Below are positions 19,783 through 27,866 of a DNA stretch of 34,780 nucleotides, piece after piece. Where the stretch lies: positions 1 to 34,780 of the forward strand of contig CAIQHM010000036.1 of the NCBI GenBank assembly GCA_903871555.1. The letters are read 5' to 3'. Position 1 is the stretch's first letter, and every line of letters begins with the position of its first letter. The notes below the pieces were generated by a model. The model saw nothing but the letters and a program-made list of their open reading frames with translations. It ran no database searches and was not told where the DNA came from. Origin of the DNA: an uncultured Actinomycetes bacterium (GTDB lineage: Bacteria > Actinomycetota > Actinomycetes > Nanopelagicales > Nanopelagicaceae). A program made the position numbers and the translations under genes.

Positions 19783-20601
19783 CTATTTACCTGCCGCAAT
19801 TGTTGCAGGGTGAATAATGAAAAGTGGCAATTCGCGACGCTTCTGTTCTTTACGCGCTGCTGCGATCGCTTCAATTCGATTATCGCAATGCATCTTTAAA
19901 ACGTCATAAGCGGGTTGTCCCATCAGCGCAATTAATTCTACTGAATTCGAGATATAAACAGGTTCGCGTCCTACATGCGCTTCGGTGTTGCTTGTGCAGT
20001 ACCAATCAAAATCATCGCCGCCATCGCCCCAGGCCAGGCGTTCGTATTCTCCAATTACATTCACTGTTATTTCTTGATCACCAAATTCGCGCTGCTCAAA
20101 ACTTCTACGAATTGGAAGTTGCCAGCAAACATCAGGTTTAGTTTCAACAAAGTGCACATTTTCTTTCTGTGCAAGGTGGTGAAGTACGCACCCGAAATCT
20201 CCAGTAAAACCTGGAGCGCTGTAACCCTTGCGATTTAAGAAGATACATGAATCATCAATTTTCTTAGTTTTGCGATCTTTATCTAGGCCGATTTCGGAGA
20301 TCTGCATCTTGCCCTTGGCTTTTTTAGGTTGGCCTTCATCAAAATATTGCCACATATCTCGAGTTAATCGCTTTGCAACTTCTAAGGTGCGCTTCTCATC
20401 ATTTTCATCTGAGTAGTACGCGCCATCAGAACAACAACCGGCATCCGGCTTATCTGCATCGACTCCGCAACAACCATTTCCATAAATACAAGTCCAATAT
20501 GAAGTAAGCCAGGTTAAGTCGCACTTATAAAGCTCTTCAGGCTTTGCAGGATCGATGAACTCAACCCAGTCACGTGCGAAATTTGGTTTTACCTCAGGCA
20601 T
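19783..20601 (-). CDS. Conserved Cys-rich protein, YkgJ/CxxCxxCC-like putative metal-binding
   Basis: 11 cysteines, including NGCCG, AGCC, DSCIFLNRKG, GCVLHHLA and KPDVCWQLPI, a layout reminiscent of YkgJ-type zinc/iron-chelating proteins; 17-nt gap to crtYc on the same strand. Confidence 0.65.
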   Translation of the reverse strand: MPEVKPNFARDWVEFIDPAKPEELYKCDLTWLTSYWTCIYGNGCCGVDADKPDAGCCSDGAYYSDENDEKRTLEVAKRLTRDMWQYFDEGQPKKAKGKMQISEIGLDKDRKTKKIDDSCIFLNRKGYSAPGFTGDFGCVLHHLAQKENVHFVETKPDVCWQLPIRRSFEQREFGDQEITVNVIGEYERLAWGDGGDDFDWYCTSNTEAHVGREPVYISNSVELIALMGQPAYDVLKMHCDNRIEAIAAARKEQKRRELPLFIIHPATIAAGK

Positions 20602-20671
20602 AGTCGCAGAGCCTAGGGCTTATTCGATAAATTAGCACATCCAAGAAGTCGGCTTTAGGTAGGCTTGTCTT

Positions 20672-21496
20672 ATGTCGATTCAATCTTCCTTCTCAACATC
20701 AAAATACCAAGTTGGCTTAATTGGTGTTGGCATCATGGGAGAAGCTTTAATTTCAGGACTTGTATCTTCGCGGTTTCCTAAAGCCCAAATAGTATTCACA
20801 GAGAAACGGGTGGATAGAGCTCGAGAGATTTCAACCAAATATGGCGCTCGCGAAGTTGAATTAGCAGAACTTGCCAAGAGCAGCGATGTTATTTTACTTG
20901 TGGTTAAACCTCAAGATTTGGCTGATTTGCTTGAGTCAATAAGTAAAGACTTGAATAAGAAGGCCTTGCTAGTCTCTTTCGCTGCCGGTAAAACAAGTAA
21001 ATTTATCAGTGGAAAAGTTGGAGAAAATGTTTCAGTAATTAGAGTAATGCCAAATACTCCAACTCTTATTGGTCTTGGTATGGCTGCGATTTCACTTGGC
21101 GCAAATGTGAGCCAAGAACAAGAGAAATTTGTAAATGATTTTCTTGCTACCTGCGGGAAAGTTATTTCAGTTGATGAAAACTTACAAGATGCGGTAACTG
21201 CGGTAAGCGGATCAGGGCCAGCTTATTTCTTTGCCTTCGTCGAGGAGATGATTAAATCTGGAATTGCACTTGGATTATCAAGTGAACAAGCAACAACTCT
21301 TGCAGTACAAACTATTATTGGATCTGCTGCGATGCTGGAACAATCTGGTAAAACTGCTACAACGCTCCGCGAAAATGTAACAAGTCCAAATGGGACTACT
21401 GCCGCAGCACTAAAAGTTTTTGGCGATGCAAACCTTGGCGAAATTATTGAAAAGGCTATGACAGCTGCACGGGATCGGTCCCAGGAGCTCGCGTGA
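20672..21496 (+). CDS. proC: Pyrroline-5-carboxylate reductase
   Basis: VGLIGVGIMGEALISGL, VIRVMPNTPTLIGLGMAAIS, AVSGSGPAYFFAFVEEM, TSPNGTTAAAL. Confidence 0.96.
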   Translation: MSIQSSFSTSKYQVGLIGVGIMGEALISGLVSSRFPKAQIVFTEKRVDRAREISTKYGAREVELAELAKSSDVILLVVKPQDLADLLESISKDLNKKALLVSFAAGKTSKFISGKVGENVSVIRVMPNTPTLIGLGMAAISLGANVSQEQEKFVNDFLATCGKVISVDENLQDAVTAVSGSGPAYFFAFVEEMIKSGIALGLSSEQATTLAVQTIIGSAAMLEQSGKTATTLRENVTSPNGTTAAALKVFGDANLGEIIEKAMTAARDRSQELA

Positions 21497-22440
21497 AATT
21501 TCGCGTTGCACTCTTAGTTTTTTCTTTGGCGCTTCTTACACCCGAAGCAGAAGCTGCACTTAAAGTTACAGCCTCGAAGGCCTCTATTACGGCCATTTCT
21601 CCCGCAGGATCCGGAGATCAAATTTCAGATTTCACTGTTAATCCAACAGAAATAGCAATTGTTGGAACTATCGAAAACGGCTTAGCAAATTTAGTTACAG
21701 CACCAACCCTTGGCGGTAGCGATGGCTTTATTTCAGCAATGGATGAATCAAAGGTTCACCTTTGGGATTTGCGATTAGGAAGTGCAAATGATGACATCGC
21801 TACGGCAATAACTAAAGATAAGTCAGGATATTTCTGGATCGCTGGTGCAACATCCAAACCCCTAGAAACTACGACAACAACGCTTGATCCCGCAGTCGTA
21901 AATCTAGATTCGGTTATCGTGGATCCAGTTCAAACACCTACAAATTCATTAACCCGTTTAGTTATTTGGAAAATTGGAATCACTGGACAACTTGCCGAAA
22001 CCTATTTTTATGATTCAGATGGCGTAATTGTGCCTTCGGCAATAAATTTTGATGGCGTAAATCTTAGAGTTACTGGAAATATCACCAAGGATTCAGCAAC
22101 ACAGCAATTTTCAATTTTGGTCGATCAAGCCGGGATTTTTTCGAAATTCACACCTGGAAAAATATCAGCTGCTAAACCCCCAGCAATTGAAGTTGTGAAG
22201 GCTGGAGTAAATAACTTAAAGAGTTTCATCTCAAAGACCACAATCATCGGGATTCCAAGCTGGCGGGCTAAAACCCCAACACCGGTAATTGTTAAATATA
22301 CAAAAGTTGGTAAAGCCTTAGCCGCCAACTCTTTTGCTGGAAAAGTTAAGAAGATATTGTGGCAAGCAGGGATCGGTGCAGTTGTATTAGTTGAAACAAA
22401 TTCAGAAAATGAAATTCATTTACTTGCGAATATGGCCTAA
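21493..22440 (+). CDS. Secreted protein with SBBP/beta-propeller-like repeat
   Basis: GTG start overlapping the proC stop; signal peptide KFRVALLVFSLALLTPEAEA; GGSDGFISAMDESKVHLWDLRLGSANDDIATAITKDKSGYFWIAGATS resembles an SBBP-type repeat. Confidence 0.65.
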   Translation: MKFRVALLVFSLALLTPEAEAALKVTASKASITAISPAGSGDQISDFTVNPTEIAIVGTIENGLANLVTAPTLGGSDGFISAMDESKVHLWDLRLGSANDDIATAITKDKSGYFWIAGATSKPLETTTTTLDPAVVNLDSVIVDPVQTPTNSLTRLVIWKIGITGQLAETYFYDSDGVIVPSAINFDGVNLRVTGNITKDSATQQFSILVDQAGIFSKFTPGKISAAKPPAIEVVKAGVNNLKSFISKTTIIGIPSWRAKTPTPVIVKYTKVGKALAANSFAGKVKKILWQAGIGAVVLVETNSENEIHLLANMA

Positions 22441-22441
22441 C

Positions 22442-24814
22442 TTAAGGCTTTCTAAAGAGCGTTAATTTGCCGCCACTTGCAAGAACTGCAAACTTTACTT
22501 TATTTACCGTTACCCAGGCCGTTGATTTAGCTTCAGTAGCGCTGGTTCCAGAGATTAAATTTATAGTTTGGTCGGCTTTATTGAATGTGCACAACCTATC
22601 TTGGCAACCAAAAATTATTGCTGAATCATCTACTGCAATAGGAGAGCTTGGAACTCCAAAGTAATCAGTTTTAACTGTAGTCGGTGCCTGTTCAGTACCG
22701 ACTTTGCTCCATTGAATTTGATCCGGCTTTGGAAGTGATATCCCGGAAGCGCCTAACCAGCTAGCATTTAGATTTTTCGAATTTAAGGTAAGAGCAAGGT
22801 CATATCCAGCAACAATAGTGTTTGCGCTACTAGCTTGCAGGGCTTGGTATTTCCAATCTTCAGGGAATGCGCTTTCGCGAGTTGAGATCCGAACATCGCC
22901 ACGAAGTGCGCTCTTATCTGCATTACTTACCGAAAGAATTGAATCATAGGCAACCGTAACTTTTGTGCCGATAGATTTTGCTTGCAAATGGAATGCAACA
23001 TCTCCCATCGTTCTTCCATTGAGCAAAGAATCACCATCTACTATTTCATAGCGCCAATTCTTTCCATCACGGACTGCTCCAAGCAGAATTCCTTGGCTTT
23101 CATCTCGATAGAAAACTTGTTCTCCTGCTGAAGTTATTGCACAAGCATTTGACACGCTGACATCACTTGCAGTTCTGACTCGTGCCGCCTCTTTGTAATC
23201 CTGAATTACTGGACCATTTCCATCAATAATTTCGTAACTCCACTTTTTGCCGTTATAAGAGGCACGTCGAAGATCTTTATTGGTTAAATCTCCGTAGTAA
23301 AGATTTAAATATTCAACTTTGCCAATTTTATTGGTACAGATAGAAACACTTCCAGCCACACTGTTCTTTGTCTTGCCGCTCTGAGTTCCATCGCCATCGA
23401 CAGTTTCAATAAGCCATTTCTTGCCATTCCAGGTCGCTAATTTCAATTGCCCATGTTGGGTATCTGAATATGCGATTACGGTCTTTCCGGCATATGTGGC
23501 TGTGGCCAGATATTTTCCATCTGCGCTTGAATCAATAACAGTCTTCTTCCAGGAAGTTTGTGGAATTACGCCATTTGTAGTTGCTTCGGCTGAAATGCCG
23601 ACTGCATTTTTCGCCGTTACTGTAAATGAATATACGAAACCATTTGTGAGCCCAGAAATAATCGCTGGGCTTGTTGTAACAACTTTTTCAATACCAGACT
23701 GATTCACTTTAATTACATATGATGAAACTTGCGCAGTTCTTTGATTTATTGGTGGATCAAAACTAATTATCGCTGAGCGATCACCAACCAGAGCCTTAAC
23801 ATTTCTTGGAACGCCAGGTGTTCCAAAAGGCAATCCTGCTGGGGGCTTGGCCAATAAGTCATCGAACATTGCTATTAATAATGGGCCTGGATCATGGAAA
23901 ACTTCGCCAAGTTTCAAGTTGGGCGACATAACAGCATCTTTTGCACTATTTTCAAAAGTTGCTTCATCCAAGTGGCTGACAGATGAACCACCTTCATAAA
24001 TCTTTGGCGTATAAAGCGCAGGCTTAATTCCATTATTTGCCCGAACTCCATTTGCTCCGGACCAGACTAGTGACTGTGTTAGCGCTGTACCCAAGGCAAT
24101 TGATGGCGAATCTAAATCCATTAAGCGGCGTCCATCAGAAAGTTGGGCATATGCATCAAAAGGAGTTGGCTGTTGAATACTGCCGTAACCAAAAAGTTTG
24201 TCGTAATCCGCGTTAGAAAGAAAGCCCAGGCCATGAGCCATCTCATGCAAGATCATTGATTCCAAATCGTATTTTGAATTCGGGCAATTCCCATCAGTTC
24301 CTAAATAGAGCATCGGGCCATTTGTTGAATTAATCCGAATTGTTACTTCAGGAATTGTTGGTTCAATATCTTCTCCCGCAATTGAATCCGCAAGCGCTGA
24401 TGCATACCAAAGATCTTTATCTGGAATATTTTTAAAATTATTATGGAATTTTCCGGGCGATGCTGCGGCAAGCGTGCCCGCAGAAGCTTGGCGCTCCCAG
24501 AGGATCTGCACTTTTACCGGAACTTGAGAGGTGAAATTCTCTGCCCAAACATCTACCGCAGCATTTATTGCAGGACGATAAATATCTGGCGTATTAGTGA
24601 AATCAACTTTAAAAGAACTCTTTGTTAACGCTTTATCTGCAAAATAAGTTCTAGGAAATGAGTTTTTTGTTACCGATGCTTGACCAGATTTATCCGCATA
24701 AAAATAGACCCAAGGTGCGTCAACCGATTTAACTTGTGACGGAAGAGCTTGTGCTGGCGCGGCAAGAATTGTGCCAAAAAGTGCAGCAACTAAGAGAAGG
24801 TATCTGGCACGCAT
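22442..24814 (-). CDS. Secreted zinc-metalloprotease-like protein with fibronectin type III domain and C-terminal propeller-like region
   Basis: Signal peptide; LHEMAHGLGFLSNADYDKLFG; SHLDEATF...AVMSPNLKLGE; FN3-like GVPRNVKALVGDRSAIISFDPP...SYVIKV. The ORF track uses a TTG at 24820; ATG at 24814 is preferred. Confidence 0.8.
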   Translation of the reverse strand: MRARYLLLVAALFGTILAAPAQALPSQVKSVDAPWVYFYADKSGQASVTKNSFPRTYFADKALTKSSFKVDFTNTPDIYRPAINAAVDVWAENFTSQVPVKVQILWERQASAGTLAAASPGKFHNNFKNIPDKDLWYASALADSIAGEDIEPTIPEVTIRINSTNGPMLYLGTDGNCPNSKYDLESMILHEMAHGLGFLSNADYDKLFGYGSIQQPTPFDAYAQLSDGRRLMDLDSPSIALGTALTQSLVWSGANGVRANNGIKPALYTPKIYEGGSSVSHLDEATFENSAKDAVMSPNLKLGEVFHDPGPLLIAMFDDLLAKPPAGLPFGTPGVPRNVKALVGDRSAIISFDPPINQRTAQVSSYVIKVNQSGIEKVVTTSPAIISGLTNGFVYSFTVTAKNAVGISAEATTNGVIPQTSWKKTVIDSSADGKYLATATYAGKTVIAYSDTQHGQLKLATWNGKKWLIETVDGDGTQSGKTKNSVAGSVSICTNKIGKVEYLNLYYGDLTNKDLRRASYNGKKWSYEIIDGNGPVIQDYKEAARVRTASDVSVSNACAITSAGEQVFYRDESQGILLGAVRDGKNWRYEIVDGDSLLNGRTMGDVAFHLQAKSIGTKVTVAYDSILSVSNADKSALRGDVRISTRESAFPEDWKYQALQASSANTIVAGYDLALTLNSKNLNASWLGASGISLPKPDQIQWSKVGTEQAPTTVKTDYFGVPSSPIAVDDSAIIFGCQDRLCTFNKADQTINLISGTSATEAKSTAWVTVNKVKFAVLASGGKLTLFRKP

Positions 24815-24894
24815 GGGCAAAACGCTAGCAGGCGAGCCCTTTTGATACCACCCACTTTGGATTTTTGCGCTTAGAAAAGGCTTAGAATTATTAA

Positions 24895-25134
24895 GTGATT
24901 GAAGTAAGCATTTATTCTCGGAGCAATTGCCACTTATGCGATGTCGCCCAAGGCGTCCTAGAACAAATGCAGAGTGAATTTAACTTCGTTATTACTAAGA
25001 AATTGATTGATGGCGATGCTGAACTTGAAGAGAAGTATGGCGAAAGCGTTCCAGTAATTTTAATTAATAACGAACCACATGATTTCTTTAAAGTTAGTCC
25101 CGAGCGATTTAGATTGGCAATGTCTAAACTTTAA
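24895..25134 (+). CDS. Glutaredoxin-like protein (DUF836 type)
   Basis: GTG start; IYSRSNCHLCDVAQGVLEQM (CxxC) and VPVILINNEPHDFFKV. Confidence 0.85.
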   Translation: MIEVSIYSRSNCHLCDVAQGVLEQMQSEFNFVITKKLIDGDAELEEKYGESVPVILINNEPHDFFKVSPERFRLAMSKL

Positions 25135-26783
25135 TCTGGATTAGCACTTAGAACATCATCGGCATCAATAATTCCATAGGCATAACCCTGCTCGGCTAAG
25201 AAGCGTTGGCGGTTTTGGGCAAAGTCTTGATCTACAGTGTCTCGTGCAACGATTGAATAAAACCTTGCAGTTCTGCCATCAGACTTTGGTCTCAAGATTC
25301 GGCCAAGTCGTTGAGCTTCTTCTTGACGAGAACCAAAAGTTCCAGAAACCTGGATTGCAATTGTTGCGTCAGGTAAATCAATTGAAAAGTTTGCAACCTT
25401 TGAAACAACTAAACATTTTATTTCACCGGTTCGATACAAATTAAATAGCCGTTCACGTTCTTTGATTGGAGTGTCACCTTTAATAAGCGGCACGCCAAGT
25501 TCGGCACTTAGCGCATCGAGTTGGTCAATATATTGTCCAATGATCAGAACTTGTTCTTCGCTATGTTGTTTCGCAAGTGCAATTGCAACTTTACGTTTTG
25601 TCGCCGTAGTCGAACAGAAGCGATATCGATCTTCAGGTTCGGCAGTTGCATAATTTAGACGTTCATCATCAGTCAGGTTTACTCTGACTTCAATGCAATC
25701 TGCAGGGGCGATATAACCCTGGGCTTCAATCTCTTTCCAAGGAACATCAAATCGTTTTGGCCCGATAAGTGAAAATACTTCACCCTCCATGCCATCTTCG
25801 CGAACCAAAGTGGCCGTCAATCCAAGGCGCCGACGAGATTGAATATCTGCAGTAAATCTAAATATTGGTGCGGGCAATAGGTGAACTTCATCGTAAATAA
25901 TTAAGCCCCAGTCAATTGCATCAAAGAGATCTAAGTGGGCGTAAACACCTTGCTTGCGCGTTGTCATAACTTGATATGTTGCAATCGTTACTGGGCGAAT
26001 CTCTTTCTTTGAACCAGAATATTCACCGATCTCATCTTCATGAAGAGTTGTGCGCTTTAATAATTCATCACGCCATTGTCTTGCAGCGATGGTATTCGTT
26101 ACAAGAATTAAAGTTGTTGCCTTCGCATGAGCCATTGCTGCAGCTCCGACAATCGTCTTTCCAGCCCCACACGGAAGAACTACAACACCAGAACCACCGT
26201 GCCAGAAGCCTTCAGCTGCAAGCTCTTGATATTTACGGATACTCCAGCCATCTTGAACTAAATCAATTTCATGATGCTCGCCATCAACATAACCTGCAAA
26301 ATCTTCAGCTGGCCAGCCAAGTTTCAATAAGGCTTGCTTCAAGAAACCACGTTGTCCTGGATGAACAACAATTGTTTCGGCATCAAGTTGAAGTCCCAAC
26401 ATCGGTGCAACTTTCTTGCCACGTGTAACTTCTTTAAGAACCGCTGGATCATGTGAAACAAGAACTAGGCCATGAACTGGATGGGCTTCAAGACGTAATC
26501 TGCCATAACGGGACATGGTTTCTGCAACATCGACAAGAAGAGCATGCGGAACTGCGAATCTAGAATATTTGAGAAGAATATCTACAACTTGCTCGGCATC
26601 ATGTCCGGCAGCTCTTGCATTCCATAACCCAAGGGGAGTTAAGCGGTAGGTATGAATATGTTCAGGTGATTTTTCTAGCTCAGCAAATGAGGCAATTGCT
26701 CTACGACATTCATCGCTTAATGGATGATCAATATCTAAGAGAAGAGTTTTATCGCTCTGAACAATTAATGGGCCATCAGTCAC
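25131..26783 (-). CDS. XPB/Rad25-type DNA repair helicase
   Basis: VVLPCGAGKTIVGA, IIYDEVHLLPAPIFR, LTATLVREDGMEGEVFSLIGPKRFD (RED motif), QEEAQRLGRILRPK. Confidence 0.94.
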   Translation of the reverse strand: MTDGPLIVQSDKTLLLDIDHPLSDECRRAIASFAELEKSPEHIHTYRLTPLGLWNARAAGHDAEQVVDILLKYSRFAVPHALLVDVAETMSRYGRLRLEAHPVHGLVLVSHDPAVLKEVTRGKKVAPMLGLQLDAETIVVHPGQRGFLKQALLKLGWPAEDFAGYVDGEHHEIDLVQDGWSIRKYQELAAEGFWHGGSGVVVLPCGAGKTIVGAAAMAHAKATTLILVTNTIAARQWRDELLKRTTLHEDEIGEYSGSKKEIRPVTIATYQVMTTRKQGVYAHLDLFDAIDWGLIIYDEVHLLPAPIFRFTADIQSRRRLGLTATLVREDGMEGEVFSLIGPKRFDVPWKEIEAQGYIAPADCIEVRVNLTDDERLNYATAEPEDRYRFCSTTATKRKVAIALAKQHSEEQVLIIGQYIDQLDALSAELGVPLIKGDTPIKERERLFNLYRTGEIKCLVVSKVANFSIDLPDATIAIQVSGTFGSRQEEAQRLGRILRPKSDGRTARFYSIVARDTVDQDFAQNRQRFLAEQGYAYGIIDADDVLSANPD

Positions 26784-27852
26784 GAATTAATTCCTTAATA
26801 AAAGCAGTTAGAAGTTTTACTCGCGACGGAATTGAAGAGAGCAATATTTGTTCGTGTGGTGCATGTGCACCATCACCGATAGCGCCAAGGCCATCTAATA
26901 CACGTGCACCTGCAGCAGCAGCAAAGTTTCCATCGCTGGCGCCACCAACAGAGGCTTGGCCAATTGGATCCATGCCGATTTCTTTTGCAACCTTCTCTAA
27001 AATTTCATATAGCTCGGTAGTTGCAGAGAGTTCGAGTGGTGGTCGATTTATGCCACCTGTGACTTCAAGTTTTGCTTCAGGATGCGACGCAACTAATTTC
27101 TTAATTGCCGTATCTACTCTAATTAATTCTTCTGCTGAAAAAGATCTGATATCGATATCGAGCGTGGCTAGTGCAGGGACCGTGTTGGTCGTAGTTCCGG
27201 CATGCATAACTGTGGGAACAACAGTTGTTCCAAATTCTGGATTCGCAAGTTTTGCAACTTCAATTACAACTGCAGCAATCTCAGTTGTTGCATTGATTCC
27301 CTTTTCAGGTTCTAGTCCAGCATGGGAAGCGCGTCCATGTAATGAAATTTGATACATCGAAGTGCCTTTGCGCCCAGTTTTCACCTTGCCGTTTAGCGAT
27401 GCTTCCAATACCAAAACCGCGCTGGCTGTTTTTGAAACTCTTTCAATTAACCCTCGCGAAGTCTGGCTTCCAACTTCTTCATCGGTCGTGGCAATGATTG
27501 CAACTTTTGAATTTGATCCAGGAATTTCTTTCACTGCATAAATAGCTTGCAGGAATCCAGCTTTCATATCGAAAATTCCTGGGCCTTTCGCAATATCACC
27601 ATCGATGTTCCATGTTGGCAGGTAAGAACCTTTTGGCCAGACAGTATCTAAGTGAGCGAGCAGAACAACTTTTGGATTCTTACTGCCCCACCAAAATACT
27701 GGTCGCGAATTTTCCTCAATAATTTCTGCCGGAGAATCTAAGTTTTCTGCTGCGATTTGTACTGCAAGGTCTATCACTCCGCGACAAGCGAGAAGATCTT
27801 CACTTGGAGATTCGAACTCGACAAGTTTTTGTAGATCATCGATAAGCGCCAT
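26776..27852 (-). CDS. M20 family metallopeptidase (carboxypeptidase G2-like)
   Basis: VVLLAHLDTVWPKGSY, GIFDMKAGFLQA, TTDEEVGSQTSR, GRASHAGLEPEKGINA, GGASDGNF. Confidence 0.92.
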   Translation of the reverse strand: MALIDDLQKLVEFESPSEDLLACRGVIDLAVQIAAENLDSPAEIIEENSRPVFWWGSKNPKVVLLAHLDTVWPKGSYLPTWNIDGDIAKGPGIFDMKAGFLQAIYAVKEIPGSNSKVAIIATTDEEVGSQTSRGLIERVSKTASAVLVLEASLNGKVKTGRKGTSMYQISLHGRASHAGLEPEKGINATTEIAAVVIEVAKLANPEFGTTVVPTVMHAGTTTNTVPALATLDIDIRSFSAEELIRVDTAIKKLVASHPEAKLEVTGGINRPPLELSATTELYEILEKVAKEIGMDPIGQASVGGASDGNFAAAAGARVLDGLGAIGDGAHAPHEQILLSSIPSRVKLLTAFIKELIRD

Positions 27853-27866
27853 GGGATAAGTCTGCC

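Noticed and set aside
25976-26428. 150-aa plus-strand ORF antisense to the XPB gene
   Set aside because: Gln/Leu/His-rich composition typical of reverse-complement reading of a real gene.
26615-27352. 245-aa plus-strand ORF antisense to the M20 peptidase/XPB junction
   Set aside because: Low-complexity Ala/Ser-rich shadow translation opposite genes with clear catalytic motifs.
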